Position numbers and translations under genes: made by a program. From a virus: a stretch of DNA of 64,000 nt. Below, in pieces: positions 25,844 to 35,254 of this stretch. Numbering within the stretch: position 1 is the first letter of the stretch; every line of letters begins with the position of its first letter. The stretch covers positions 1 to 64,000 of the IMG/VR virus record IMGVR_UViG_3300031787_011371. One strand, given 5' to 3'. The notes beneath the pieces were generated by a model. The model saw nothing but the letters and a program-made list of their open reading frames with translations, had not been told where the DNA came from and did not search any database.

Positions 25844-27250
25844 TTAACTTTCAACTCTAAAATAAATTAATTCATCAATTATTTTTTTTGTTCCCAATTC
25901 ATTAATTCTTAATTCAATTTTATAATTTTGATTATCAAGTAACCAACTTGTATCTAAATCAATATATTCTTTATTGCAATTATTTAAAACTATAGTATTG
26001 AAAGCTGTCCATGGAACTATTTCAGTTACTTCATTTTGTATCAATCTATATTCTAAACCATAATATTCAGTTGGAGCCTTTGTACTATAAGCGACTCTTG
26101 TGTCTGCATATATTCTTATCAATTCTCCTTTTTTTAGTATTTCATTATTAGATAATCCATATAGACTAACTGCATATTCATTTGTTTCTGTTGGAAAATT
26201 TGTATAGTAATTACCTAAAATCTGGAGCTGCTGTTCGAAGTTTTGTTGGTCAATTCCTGGATTAAATGTAACTCCCTGCCAAACATCTTTATATTTTTGA
26301 TTCTTTGTACCTCCAGTCATTAAAATGTCAACATAATAAATTCCTTTTGTTAAATGTTGTGGAGTCAATCCAGTTATAACATCTATATTAGAAATTGTTT
26401 TTATTGATACAGTTCCTGCGGAAAAATAGTTTACTGAAGTATTTCCGCTAAAAACATTTAAAAGAAGTCTTGAAGTTCTATTATTTGCCACTCTCAACCT
26501 ATCATCTCTAACTATTTGATTATCATATATAACTTCTATATAAGGTTTGAAAGATGTGTTTGTTTTTTCCGTATAAAATCTCGACAAATATCTTGTTGAA
26601 CCAGTATTTGACTCAAAATCAGAAGAGTATGCTATTGCTAGACCATTGTTCATGGAACCTCCACTTAACCAATCATTAACTATGTCAGTTATGTCCATAT
26701 CAATATCTTCATCTCCTTTGTCAAAATGTTGAGTAGAATAATGTGTTACTGCAGTTGTACCAGTTGGGTTTGAAAATATTCCAGGCTCATCCCATAAAAC
26801 TGTACTTGTTGCATAATTCCAATTAGAATAACCAGTTAAATTGGTGTCACAAAATTGAGAAATTTTTACATATTGAGTTCCCATTAAATCATATCCTCTT
26901 CCTTGGTCCCATTCTTTGTTTATTGGAAAAGTAATTAAATCAAAAGAAGATGCAATTTTATTTTCTCTTTTACTGAATTCAAAATCTGATTCTAACAATT
27001 CATCATCTGGTACAACGTTTTTTAATTTTAATCTATAAGAAGATATAAAATCAGAATTTATCTCTTTAGAATTTAATTTTTGCTGCAATTCTGCTAAATC
27101 AAATTTCAACAAATATCTAGAAATACTATTTCTTGTATTTTCTCCTCCATACCACAATAAAGCTGCTGGATTAAAGCCAGAATTAAAGTTTTCATAAAAC
27201 CCAGATGCAATAGTATTGCTTTTTTCAGGATATATTCTAAATCTTCCCAT
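25844..27250 (-). CDS. Baseplate-associated protein with DNRLRE-like carbohydrate-binding module
   Basis: The 468-residue product contains, over residues ~35-235, the pattern of DNRLRE-type beta-sandwich modules: ISRYLLKFDLAEL, then SYRLKLKNV, an EWDQGRGYD segment and, near the end, DITDIVNDWLSGGSMNNGLAIAY. Such modules are adhesive and often carbohydrate-binding. The rest is beta-rich and unassigned. It is the first gene of the minus-strand virion cluster and faces the gp25/gp6 pair across a 124-base divergent gap, so it is probably a baseplate or tail-tip accessory protein. Confidence 0.6.
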   Translation of the reverse strand: MGRFRIYPEKSNTIASGFYENFNSGFNPAALLWYGGENTRNSISRYLLKFDLAELQQKLNSKEINSDFISSYRLKLKNVVPDDELLESDFEFSKRENKIASSFDLITFPINKEWDQGRGYDLMGTQYVKISQFCDTNLTGYSNWNYATSTVLWDEPGIFSNPTGTTAVTHYSTQHFDKGDEDIDMDITDIVNDWLSGGSMNNGLAIAYSSDFESNTGSTRYLSRFYTEKTNTSFKPYIEVIYDNQIVRDDRLRVANNRTSRLLLNVFSGNTSVNYFSAGTVSIKTISNIDVITGLTPQHLTKGIYYVDILMTGGTKNQKYKDVWQGVTFNPGIDQQNFEQQLQILGNYYTNFPTETNEYAVSLYGLSNNEILKKGELIRIYADTRVAYSTKAPTEYYGLEYRLIQNEVTEIVPWTAFNTIVLNNCNKEYIDLDTSWLLDNQNYKIELRINELGTKKIIDELIYFRVES

Positions 27251-27374
27251 CTTTTATAGTTTATTTTTATTTTAAATTATATATATTATTTCATATTTAT
27301 TATATATGTAAATAGTTAACGAAAAAAGTCTTTATTTTTTTGATAACACTATTTATTTAATATTAAAAAGAAAT
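27251..27374. promoter_or_regulatory. Divergent promoter region between virion gene clusters
   Basis: This 124-base gap is almost pure A/T. On the plus strand ACTATTTAT (27348-27356) lies 18 bases before the gp25-like start. On the minus strand AACTATTTA (complement of 27309-27317) points at the 25844-27250 gene. The same 9-mer precedes other genes in the window, so it may be a phage late promoter. I see no host-type TTTG/TAnnTTTG pair here. Confidence 0.45.
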
Positions 27375-27773
27375 ATGGCTAAGGGTGTTAATATAAGATT
27401 TCCTTTTAAAGAAACTAATACAGGTGGTGTTTTTGATACATTAAAAACAACAGATAGCGCATTGCGTTCTGATTTAATTTCTTTACTAACAACAAGAAGA
27501 GGTCAAAGGCCTATGAGAAGCACATTATATTCACCAATATATGATTATATTATGGAGCCTTTAGATGAATATACAAAACAAGAATTAAGTAAAGAAATAG
27601 AAGAAAAAGTTAGTGAATTTATACCTCAAATAACAATAACTAATATGTATTTTACTGAAAGAGAAGAAGAAAATTTATTAACAATAGAAATAGTCTTTAG
27701 AATTGATAGCTTTTTTGGGATTGAAGATTCTATAATACTTAATATACCAAGAGAACATGATGCCGCTTCATAA
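27375..27773 (+). CDS. Baseplate wedge protein, gp25-like (lysozyme-like fold family W/gp25)
   Basis: The 132-residue length fits the gp25/GPW family. Signature features are DLISLLTTRRGQRPMRSTLYSP, shortened here to LLTTRRGQRPMRSTLYSP, which matches the conserved T-x-x-G-(E/Q)-R-x-M-x-P-x-(F/L) region, followed by a long helix and a C-terminal strand pair (NLLTIEIVFRID). T4 gp25 sits at the inner end of the baseplate wedge and binds gp6 and the sheath initiator. Its gp6-like partner lies 30 bases downstream in the same orientation, as in most myoviruses. Confidence 0.85.
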   Translation: MAKGVNIRFPFKETNTGGVFDTLKTTDSALRSDLISLLTTRRGQRPMRSTLYSPIYDYIMEPLDEYTKQELSKEIEEKVSEFIPQITITNMYFTEREEENLLTIEIVFRIDSFFGIEDSIILNIPREHDAAS

Positions 27774-27803
27774 TGAGGTAATTTAATACAACCATAATAA
27801 GAT

Positions 27804-29666
27804 ATGCCACAAATAAAAAAACAAGATTATTTAAAAAGAGATTTTGAGACAATAAGAAAAGACATTGAAAGTGTTTTAAAAGTTTATTTCCCAAATGAAT
27901 GGCAAGACTTTAACGTGGCCAGTGCTGGTATGGCGTTGATAGACCTTCTTGCGTATGTTTCTGATTTATTATCATATTACACAGATAAAAGATTCAATGA
28001 ATTATTTTTAGATGGAGTAAGCGAAAGGGAATCGGCAATTAGAATAGCAAAAACTTTAGGTTACAAAGTTCCAGGAGTTAGAGGTTCTTCTACATTAGTT
28101 GACATTACAATAACAGTTCCAGCCATTTCGACTGGACCTGACACTCAATATTTGCCAATATTTAGGCCAGGAGTTAGGTTTAAGGCTAACAATCAAACTT
28201 TTGAGACATTTAATCAAATTAATTTTGCTGATGACTTCTCTGAAACTGGTGCGGCTAACAGAATAATTAATCCTATTTTTGACGCTTCTCAAAACATATT
28301 AGGATACAATATAACAAAAAGAGAATTTTGTGTAGCTGGGCAAACTACTATATATAAAAAAGTAATTACCGAAGAAGAAGCTAATACTCCTTTTTTAGAA
28401 ATATTTTTACCAGAAACAAATATTTTAGAAATTTTAGATATTATAGCAATACCTGGTACTAATATTACTGTGCCTCCAACATATACTGATTATAAAAATC
28501 CTAATTATAAATTTTATGAAGTAGACCATTTAGCAGAAGATGAAATATTTTTAGAAGATACTGGTTCTTCTCCAAATAGTTATGCTTACGGTAGTTGGAC
28601 TAAAGTAAATAAAAGATTTACAAAAGACTTCATGTCTGATGGTTCTTGTAAAATAACCTTTGGTTCTGGTACACCTGACTATGATGCTTATCAAGAATAT
28701 TTAAATAATTTATCAGTAACTAATTCTGGTGAAATAAATTATCAAAAAATATTTGACAATACTTCTTTGGGAGAAAAATTGCCAGCGAATTCAACTTTGT
28801 ATATAAAATATAGAGTAGGAGGAGGAGAGTCTTCAAATTTAGGGTCTAATGTTTTAAATAGTATTTCAAATATAAGTGCAGTTATAAATGGTATAGATGC
28901 AACTAAAAACGATGAAGTTTTAGCATCATCCAGAGGAACAAATATAGTTCCAGCATTAGGAGGTAAAGGTCTTCCTACTGTTGATGAAATAAGATATGCA
29001 GCATCAAGCAATTTTGCAGCACAAGAAAGATGTGTAACTTTAGAAGATTATATAGCTAGAGCAAAACAATTGCCAGGCAAATTTGGTGCGCCATTTAGAA
29101 TAAATGGAAGAGTAAATGATAATAAGGTACAACTATACGTCCTTTCAAAGGATGGAAATGGAAAGCTTACTTCTGATGCTTCTGGTTTAGTTAAAGATAA
29201 TCTAGCAGAATACTTATCTAAATTTAGAATGATTAATGACTTTATAGAAATTAATAATGCTAAGTTTGTCAATTTAATGTTTGAAGTTGATTTATTTACA
29301 GATAAAAGCTTCAATTCAAATGAAATAAAATTAACAGCCTTAAATCAATTAAAAGATTTCTTTAATATTGATAATTGGGATATGGGTCAACATATTTACA
29401 TATCTCAAATAGTTGATGTCCTAAGAGAAATACCAGGAGTTATAAATGTTACAGACATAAGAGCTTTTAATTTAGATGGAGGAAATTATTCTTCAACATT
29501 AATTTCTCAGGCAGACGGTCTTACTGAATTCTTAAGTGCTGATTCTGTAAATACTGGTACAAGAAGAACTGCAATAACATATTTAGACAATACAATATAC
29601 TCTACTCCACTTTCAATGTTTGAAGTTAGATATCCAGAAGTTGATATAAGAGTTAGAACTAATTAA
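27804..29666 (+). CDS. Baseplate wedge protein gp6 / baseplate J-like
   Basis: The 620-residue protein begins with FETIRKDIESVLKVYFPNEW and has the hallmark ALIDLLAYVSDLLSYYTDKR helix and RESAIRIAKTLGYKVPG, both typical of gp6/J-family proteins. The C-terminal half has VTLEDYIARAKQLPGKFG and later IYISQIVDVLREIPGVINV, the other conserved segments. gp6 homologues dimerise into the ring that holds the baseplate wedges together. Its 3' end overlaps by four bases the convergent hub gene on the other strand, which is unusual for genes of one assembly. Confidence 0.88.
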   Translation: MPQIKKQDYLKRDFETIRKDIESVLKVYFPNEWQDFNVASAGMALIDLLAYVSDLLSYYTDKRFNELFLDGVSERESAIRIAKTLGYKVPGVRGSSTLVDITITVPAISTGPDTQYLPIFRPGVRFKANNQTFETFNQINFADDFSETGAANRIINPIFDASQNILGYNITKREFCVAGQTTIYKKVITEEEANTPFLEIFLPETNILEILDIIAIPGTNITVPPTYTDYKNPNYKFYEVDHLAEDEIFLEDTGSSPNSYAYGSWTKVNKRFTKDFMSDGSCKITFGSGTPDYDAYQEYLNNLSVTNSGEINYQKIFDNTSLGEKLPANSTLYIKYRVGGGESSNLGSNVLNSISNISAVINGIDATKNDEVLASSRGTNIVPALGGKGLPTVDEIRYAASSNFAAQERCVTLEDYIARAKQLPGKFGAPFRINGRVNDNKVQLYVLSKDGNGKLTSDASGLVKDNLAEYLSKFRMINDFIEINNAKFVNLMFEVDLFTDKSFNSNEIKLTALNQLKDFFNIDNWDMGQHIYISQIVDVLREIPGVINVTDIRAFNLDGGNYSSTLISQADGLTEFLSADSVNTGTRRTAITYLDNTIYSTPLSMFEVRYPEVDIRVRTN

Positions 29667-30706
29667 CTTGTTCTAACGTTTTTAGATAATATTTCTGTTA
29701 TTTTAGCATTAACATCTTCTGCTGAACTTAAATTATCACTTGAGTTACTAACGCCTAAATATTCTTTTAAAATATTTATTTCTTCTGTTGTCCCATAAGG
29801 TTTATCTTGTGGTGTATGTTTATGATTTAAACAAAATCTTATCATAACCTTTAGAAGTTTAACTAATTCATCTCCTAATACTAATGGATGTAATTGCTTT
29901 GCTGTATCGCCATAAGTGTTTAAGTCTGGATTTGTATTATATTCTATATTTGATGGATTTATATTTCCATTTTCATCTAATGCTCTAAACTTTCTGGAAG
30001 ATGTGTTTGATGATATTAGGTTTATATTTGAACCAACTATGTTAACTTGTGAAAATGCTGGTCTTTCTAATTGGCCATTTTCGGAAACAATTTCTAAATT
30101 ATCTTTTAATTGTATAAAACATTCAGTTGATGTATTTTTGGTATAAGTTTTATTATTGTAATATCCTGCAGTTATTAAAACTTCTCTTGATTTTAATGTT
30201 ACATCAGCATCATTTTTTCCTCTTAAACAAATAAAATCATTGTTTGCATTATTTCTTTTGTCATCCAGATTTATATTTGTTGCATCTGATGCCCTATAAC
30301 TATTTTCATTAAAAAGATTGTTAGCGGAAGCTGTACTCTCTTCTTCTGAAAAACTTCTTTTTACACTTCTTATTGGTCCAATATAAAAACGTCTTGATGA
30401 TTGGTCTTTTGGATTCTCTAATATTATATAAACCAATTCTCCTATTCTTGGCATTAGATTAACAAAATGAGGAAATAAAGGATATGCAATTTTTGGAAGA
30501 ACATCATTTCTATCTTTTCCAGGTTGCTCTTCTCCATTTTTATCATTGAAATCTATTATGGAAGCTGTTATTCTACCCATATTAGACCTATCATCATTAG
30601 ATTCAACTCTCGCTAAATAAATTATTTTACCACGAGTAGTTCCATTACTGTGAAAAGAGCCTTGACCGCCCATTATATTTAAACTATTAGCTAAATCGTT
30701 TATCAT
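29663..30706 (-). CDS. Baseplate hub protein with N-terminal OB-fold (gp5-like)
   Basis: In this 347-residue protein residues ~25-125 fit the OB-fold of gp5/VgrG-type hub proteins: GKIIYLARVESNDDRSNMGR, RITASIIDFND, then FPHFVNLMPRIGELVYIIL and a SRRFYIGPI strand. After a middle segment, TLKSREVLITAGY and GDELVKLLKVMIRFCLNHKHT follow, as often seen in large-phage hub proteins before a C-terminal trimerisation part. No lysozyme motif is visible, unlike T4 gp5. It converges on the gp6-like gene with a four-base overlap. Expected to form the trimeric spike base under the tail tube. Confidence 0.65.
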   Translation of the reverse strand: MINDLANSLNIMGGQGSFHSNGTTRGKIIYLARVESNDDRSNMGRITASIIDFNDKNGEEQPGKDRNDVLPKIAYPLFPHFVNLMPRIGELVYIILENPKDQSSRRFYIGPIRSVKRSFSEEESTASANNLFNENSYRASDATNINLDDKRNNANNDFICLRGKNDADVTLKSREVLITAGYYNNKTYTKNTSTECFIQLKDNLEIVSENGQLERPAFSQVNIVGSNINLISSNTSSRKFRALDENGNINPSNIEYNTNPDLNTYGDTAKQLHPLVLGDELVKLLKVMIRFCLNHKHTPQDKPYGTTEEINILKEYLGVSNSSDNLSSAEDVNAKITEILSKNVRTS

Positions 30707-30871
30707 TTAATTTCCTTTTATTTCATTTCTTAATATATGATACTTTTTTGCTAGTTCATCGATTTCATCTAGAACTGTATCTACTAATTTTTTCTTTTCG
30801 TAAAATTTATCAACAACATCTTGTAATTCTCTGAGTAATTGAGTTTTACTTTTCTTTTTTATTTCTTCCAT
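30707..30871 (-). CDS. Small coiled-coil protein
   Basis: A 54-residue frame with ATG at 30871 and TAA at 30707-30709. Its stop abuts the start of the hub gene, whose ATG reads from 30706. The product starts MEEIKKKSKTQLLREL and is almost entirely charged helix with heptad-like spacing (VVDKFYEKKKLVDTVLDEID), so a short coiled coil is likely. The tight position between two tail genes argues that it is translated. The role may be assembly or bridging; it resembles no named family that I know. Confidence 0.6.
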   Translation of the reverse strand: MEEIKKKSKTQLLRELQDVVDKFYEKKKLVDTVLDEIDELAKKYHILRNEIKGN

Positions 30872-30881
30872 AACTTTTTTT

Positions 30882-31298
30882 TTAACTTGCTAAACCAGCT
30901 CCAGAATGTGGAGTTATATTGCTACCAGTTGTAACCACTGGACCACCAGCGTTTCCTCCTGTAGCCGTTACTATCATGCCAGTATCAACTGCAACATCTA
31001 CTCTCATATCATTTTGTATTGCAGAAACTATTTCATCCATCATTACCTTTGTATATTCTTCCATTACATTTGGCTTTCCATTTTCAAGAGGGCCAGAAGG
31101 TATTCCTATTTTATCAAATTTTGAAATAACTTCAGAACTTATAGAATCGCTATCTAATCCTGGCCTTAACTTTGCTAATAATATTTCAAAAAGACTAAAG
31201 TTAGGAAGTTTCATTTTATTTTCTTGAAACAAAAATAATATAAAATTAGACAAACCGTCTGATATTTGTAGTTTTTCATCAACTTTTATACATCCCAT
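30882..31298 (-). CDS. Unknown tail/baseplate protein with Gly/Thr-rich C-terminus
   Basis: The 138-residue protein has a helical N-terminal two-thirds and a C-terminal tail, roughly residues 108-138, rich in Gly, Thr, Ala and Val (TATGGNAGGPVVTTG, then SGAG). Such flexible Gly-rich tails occur in small phage structural proteins. It lies five bases downstream of the 864-residue tail gene and ten bases upstream of the small coiled-coil gene, so it is in the same transcription unit. Not recognised beyond that. Confidence 0.5.
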   Translation of the reverse strand: MGCIKVDEKLQISDGLSNFILFLFQENKMKLPNFSLFEILLAKLRPGLDSDSISSEVISKFDKIGIPSGPLENGKPNVMEEYTKVMMDEIVSAIQNDMRVDVAVDTGMIVTATGGNAGGPVVTTGSNITPHSGAGLAS

Positions 31299-31303
31299 AA
31301 CTA

Positions 31304-33898
31304 TTATTTTTCTTTATTTTTTTTAACATATTCAAAAACGCCTTTTATACCACTATTTTTAAATGCTTCTCTATATTGTTCGATTTTATTGGTTGCGTTT
31401 TGAATTTTTTGCAAAGATTCAAATTGTCTTTTACGCCTCTTTAATAACTTTAAAATCTTTTCTTTTGCTTTTTCTTGTATCAATTTTCTAATTTGCACTT
31501 TTGCTTCGGCTATTAATTTTTGTATTAACATAGATAAAACCAAAGAATAAAGTGAATTTATTATACTTCTTGAAAAAGCTGACTTTTTCTCGAAATCTTC
31601 TTTGTTTCCAGAGCCACATGCTTGTGTTATTTGGCAAGGACTAGACAACAATTCCTTTGGATTTAAAGGGCTCTGTCCAGTCTTGTCTAGTTCAGTATTT
31701 ATAAAATCGAATACTTGACCTATTTCTGGACTATATGCAAATGCAACACTTATATATTGCATAATTTTGTCTATCAAAATTTGGAAAAAACTTTTACTAA
31801 CAGCATTTGCATCTTCTTCATTTCTTTGTCTTTGCATTTCTGTTGTTACATAATTTTGCAACAATATAAATGAATTGGCTGGATTAGGTCTATTTTCTTC
31901 TGGGATGCCCAATTCCTCAGAACTGATTAAATCAAATTCAGACTCAAAGTTTTCTGGTAATTTTATTTCAACTTTTTGACAAGAAATTGTTAATTCAATT
32001 TTCCCAGATTCTAACTGTTTTTTAAGTTGAACTCTATTAAATTCTAGTTCAGATTCTGTTATACTTGGATTATTGGTTACTGAAAACATTTTCTCTCCAC
32101 AAGCAGCAGAGTTTAATAGAACTTCAGCATCTTGTTCGTTGTTACTCATTATTTCTTTTGGACCAAAAATCATTTTAATTATTTGTGCAGCCAAAATACG
32201 TTTACCAACATTTAAAGATGGTCTTAAATATTTTTCTAAATATTCTTTATTTGACAATCCAACATCTTCTGGATTAAACCCAAAAGATAAAACATTATCA
32301 AACTCTCCACTTTCATTAAATTTAAAAGACGTATCTCCTGAAGTTTGACCACTTTCACTTATTGTGCCTACAACTGTAGTTCCTGAATCTAAATTTACAT
32401 CAATTTGGTTAGGTAAAAATTCTATTGAAGTAGTAGTATTACCAGATGAGTCAGTTAAGTTATTAATTACAAATTTTGAACCTTGTGGAGGATATTCTAT
32501 TCCATCTATATTTCTTGTACTTGGAAATTCGTTTGTTGTTAATAATTCTTCAGCCTCCAATAAAGAATCAACTGAAACAGTTTTTAAATACTCTGGTAAA
32601 TTTGCATTGTTTTTTATTGTAAAAACATAATTAGGACTTACAAATGGATATCTTGTATTTCCAGAAGCACTAGAAATTATTTTTCCATTATCAATTAAAT
32701 CTTGTTTCCAAGAATTATAGTTATTTATTATTTCATTATAAGTCTCATTACTATTATCAATTTGCTCTTCAAATAAAATAGGTTGTAAATCAATATTATT
32801 TTCTACATTAGACCTAATTCCAATAAAATCAGATGTTGCGTTTGTTGGTAAATTTTGTTCATTAAAAATATATTGAACTGGCTGCCCTATTAATTCATAA
32901 CTATAAATTATCTCATTGTAATTATTTATATTATTTTGTGTATCTCCAGTTGAGTAAATTGTATTTCCAATGTAATTTATTTGTAATTTTAATTCGTTTC
33001 TGGTATTATAATTTACTTTTACGTCTTTTACTATTTTTTCCTCATAAGCATCAGAATCGTGATAAATTTTTACGTCGTAATTTTTAGCTTCTATATTTTT
33101 AAATTCGTATTTACCATTTATGTCAACAACAATTTTTAATTTAGAATCTGAATTTAATAATTCTACCTTTGCGCCAGGTATTGTAACACCAGTTTCATCA
33201 ACAACTTCTCCATATAGGTCTCCTATTAAAATTTCTACATCATCAACCTTTGTTCCAGTAACTGGATATTTTATTCCATTTTCAAAGAACCCTTCATTGT
33301 TTGCTGTTATTTTTAAATCTGTAAGAATAACGTTTTTATCACTATTCTCATCCAGCAAATAAGTTTTTTGAAACTCTGGGAGTCTGTCTGGAATGTTTGT
33401 TGATATATCTACTATTAAAGTGGCGCCACTTATATTTTCTTCTCTTGAAATAAAAGAATATTCTACAACTTCAAATTGTGAAAAAGATTTATTTGAAGTT
33501 TCACCTGTTAATTCTGCGTTTTCAACATTTGAAGTAGTGGCAGATAGATTGTTTTCGGTAGTTGCTGTTTTTGGTTGTGGCGCTAACTTTATATTATTAG
33601 CATCTAAAGTGTCTGCTAAACCTTTTATTATAATGTCTTCTAATAAAAAATTGTCTGGGCCGACAGTGGCAAATATTTTATTTAAAAATTGTGTCATTAC
33701 ACCTTCAGATGTCCCAGGACCAACTAATGAATCTAAAAATTTAACAGATAAATCAAAAGAGCTTATTTGTTGTTCTTTTGATAAATTTTGAAATTTATTT
33801 TGAGGCAAAGTTGTATACGTTCTAAGCGAATTTAATTTCGATAGAGCCTGCTTTTGCACATCAGTTAGTGCTGAATTTATTGGTGCTTTGAATGACAT
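31304..33898 (-). CDS. Large tail/baseplate protein with carboxypeptidase-regulatory-like domain
   Basis: Of 864 residues, about 225-300 resemble a carboxypeptidase-regulatory or Cna-B sandwich: GDLYGEVVDETGVTIPGAKV then DINGKYEFKNIEAKNYDVKI. The C-terminal ~130 residues are strongly basic and helical (IRKLIQEKAKEKILKLLKRR), likely a coiled coil. Between them lies a helical region with six or so Cys, for example CQITQACGSG near residue 765, unlike other proteins here. No enzyme motif is seen. The position in a run of small tail genes beside the hub gene suggests a baseplate structural component. Confidence 0.55.
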   Translation of the reverse strand: MSFKAPINSALTDVQKQALSKLNSLRTYTTLPQNKFQNLSKEQQISSFDLSVKFLDSLVGPGTSEGVMTQFLNKIFATVGPDNFLLEDIIIKGLADTLDANNIKLAPQPKTATTENNLSATTSNVENAELTGETSNKSFSQFEVVEYSFISREENISGATLIVDISTNIPDRLPEFQKTYLLDENSDKNVILTDLKITANNEGFFENGIKYPVTGTKVDDVEILIGDLYGEVVDETGVTIPGAKVELLNSDSKLKIVVDINGKYEFKNIEAKNYDVKIYHDSDAYEEKIVKDVKVNYNTRNELKLQINYIGNTIYSTGDTQNNINNYNEIIYSYELIGQPVQYIFNEQNLPTNATSDFIGIRSNVENNIDLQPILFEEQIDNSNETYNEIINNYNSWKQDLIDNGKIISSASGNTRYPFVSPNYVFTIKNNANLPEYLKTVSVDSLLEAEELLTTNEFPSTRNIDGIEYPPQGSKFVINNLTDSSGNTTTSIEFLPNQIDVNLDSGTTVVGTISESGQTSGDTSFKFNESGEFDNVLSFGFNPEDVGLSNKEYLEKYLRPSLNVGKRILAAQIIKMIFGPKEIMSNNEQDAEVLLNSAACGEKMFSVTNNPSITESELEFNRVQLKKQLESGKIELTISCQKVEIKLPENFESEFDLISSEELGIPEENRPNPANSFILLQNYVTTEMQRQRNEEDANAVSKSFFQILIDKIMQYISVAFAYSPEIGQVFDFINTELDKTGQSPLNPKELLSSPCQITQACGSGNKEDFEKKSAFSRSIINSLYSLVLSMLIQKLIAEAKVQIRKLIQEKAKEKILKLLKRRKRQFESLQKIQNATNKIEQYREAFKNSGIKGVFEYVKKNKEK

Positions 33899-33900
33899 CT

Positions 33901-34257
33901 TTAACTATCACCTTTATTTTTGCCTGTTTGTAGATATTTGAATATTTCTTTTTTAAAGTTATCATTTAAGCCTCCAGGCATATTATTGCTATTATCACCA
34001 GAGCCATCTTTATAGATTATATCTTTTAACATTTTTGCCACTCCAATCATTGCGTTTGAACGTTCTGCTGCTACCTTTAAGTAATCAACTGCAAACTTTC
34101 CTTGCAATACAAAATCTTCAGGACCAAGAATTGTTTCATCTTGTCTCCTATATCTTTCAAGAGACAAGTCTCTTTCTTCTTCCATGTTTTTAAGAGATTT
34201 ATTTAATAATTCTCTAAACATAGATTCTAAATCTTTATTTTCAGGTGAATCTCCCAT
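33901..34257 (-). CDS. Unknown helical protein upstream of tail genes
   Basis: The 118-residue product is mainly helical and charged (FRELLNKSLKNMEEERDLSLERY), with DETILGPEDFVLQGKFAVDYLKVAAERSNAMIGVAK, quoted here as GPEDFVLQGKFAVDYLKVAA. It may be a tail chaperone or small assembly factor; there is no family match that I can support. It is the first gene of a minus-strand tail operon. TTATAAATATAA (34269-34280) lies about 12 bases upstream of the ATG. Confidence 0.5.
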   Translation of the reverse strand: MGDSPENKDLESMFRELLNKSLKNMEEERDLSLERYRRQDETILGPEDFVLQGKFAVDYLKVAAERSNAMIGVAKMLKDIIYKDGSGDNSNNMPGGLNDNFKKEIFKYLQTGKNKGDS

Positions 34258-34294
34258 ATGTCAATTTATTATAAATATAATTAACAAAAAAATG

Positions 34295-35200
34295 TTAATC
34301 TAAATCTTTTAAAAAATTTTCTTTAAAAACTTTATACATATTTCTTATTCTTGTTAATGAATATGTTATGTCTTTAGTCTGTAAATCAGTCTTTTCTTTA
34401 ATTAAGTGATATAAAAGATTTTTATTGTATATATTTAGGACTTCGTGACTTTTAAATATGTAAATTATAGCTTCCATCACTTTTTTGTCATTAGGAAGAA
34501 TTTTAGGATTATCTAATTCTCTTTCTAATTTAATTACTGTTTCTCTAAAAACAACACTATTAATTTTTTCAGATTCTACATCAACTTTTCTTTCTTCATC
34601 TTCTTCTTCCAGACTAGTTTCGGCATTAGATTCTTCTATATTTATGTTTATTTGCATATTTTTATAAGATACTTTCTTTTCTCCCATTAAATAATGCTTG
34701 GCTATTGTTCCTAAAAATGCGAATGCTCTAGTTCCTTTTGATGGGTCATATCTATCTATTTTAGTTATAAGAAAAGACATGCAATCCTCTTGAAGTTCTC
34801 TAATTTCTACATCAGTTCTAAATAGTTTATATGTAAAAATTATATTTTCAATTAATTTTTTTAGAGGTTTGTATAATTTTTTTCTAAATATTCTATTTCT
34901 TACGTTTTGGTCAGTTTCACTTGCATATTCAACTATAGCCCTTTCTTGTTCGACGGTCCAATAAACAGATTTTTTTTCATATTTTTCGTCTATTTCTTCT
35001 TCGTTTACAAGTCTAGAATATTCTTCTCTTAAAAATTCTAAAGTTATTTCTTCTTCTTCAAACTCATTTTCTTCATTATCAGAATCTTCTTCTGATAACA
35101 TTGGATTGTCCTCTAAAACTATTTTATGTAGATATATAAATTCTTCACCTAAAGAATCAAATTTTAATTCCTTTAAAGGTTTTAATTTTTTGTTTGCCAT
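34295..35200 (-). CDS. RNA polymerase sigma factor, late-type (gp55-like)
   Basis: The 301-residue protein has an acidic N-terminus (residues ~35-75 rich in Glu) and a sigma region-2-like block: ERAIVEYASETDQNVRNRIF around residue 86-105, then LQEDCMSFLITKIDRYDPSK near 136-155 and TRAFAFLGTIAKHYLMGEKK at 157-176. The YDPSKG-x-RAF-x-F pattern is typical of sigma region 2 in phage late sigma factors such as T4 gp55. No strong region 4 is visible, again as in gp55. It probably redirects host RNA polymerase to phage late promoters; the AT-rich ACTATTTAT motif is the candidate site (inference). Confidence 0.75.
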   Translation of the reverse strand: MANKKLKPLKELKFDSLGEEFIYLHKIVLEDNPMLSEEDSDNEENEFEEEEITLEFLREEYSRLVNEEEIDEKYEKKSVYWTVEQERAIVEYASETDQNVRNRIFRKKLYKPLKKLIENIIFTYKLFRTDVEIRELQEDCMSFLITKIDRYDPSKGTRAFAFLGTIAKHYLMGEKKVSYKNMQININIEESNAETSLEEEDEERKVDVESEKINSVVFRETVIKLERELDNPKILPNDKKVMEAIIYIFKSHEVLNIYNKNLLYHLIKEKTDLQTKDITYSLTRIRNMYKVFKENFLKDLD

Positions 35201-35214
35201 TATTCATAATATTA

Positions 35215-35246
35215 TTTGGTTTTTTTAATGGCATTTATTATATTTG
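35215..35246 (+). promoter_or_regulatory. Bacteroidota-type promoter on the plus strand with no gene downstream
   Basis: TTTG (35215-35218), a 20-base spacer and TATATTTG (35239-35246) match the host consensus. The nearest downstream gene on this strand is more than 24 kb away, but an intrinsic terminator begins about 50 bases after the box. It would therefore make a short transcript. Confidence 0.55.
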
Positions 35247-35254
35247 TAAATGCC
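35230..35254. promoter_or_regulatory. Perfect inverted repeat over the -7 box (operator candidate)
   Basis: GGCATTTA (35230-35237) and TAAATGCC (35247-35254) form a perfect 8-base inverted repeat with a 9-base spacer that contains the TATATTTG box. Most of it would lie upstream of the start of transcription, so it fits a DNA operator better than an RNA hairpin. Confidence 0.45.
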
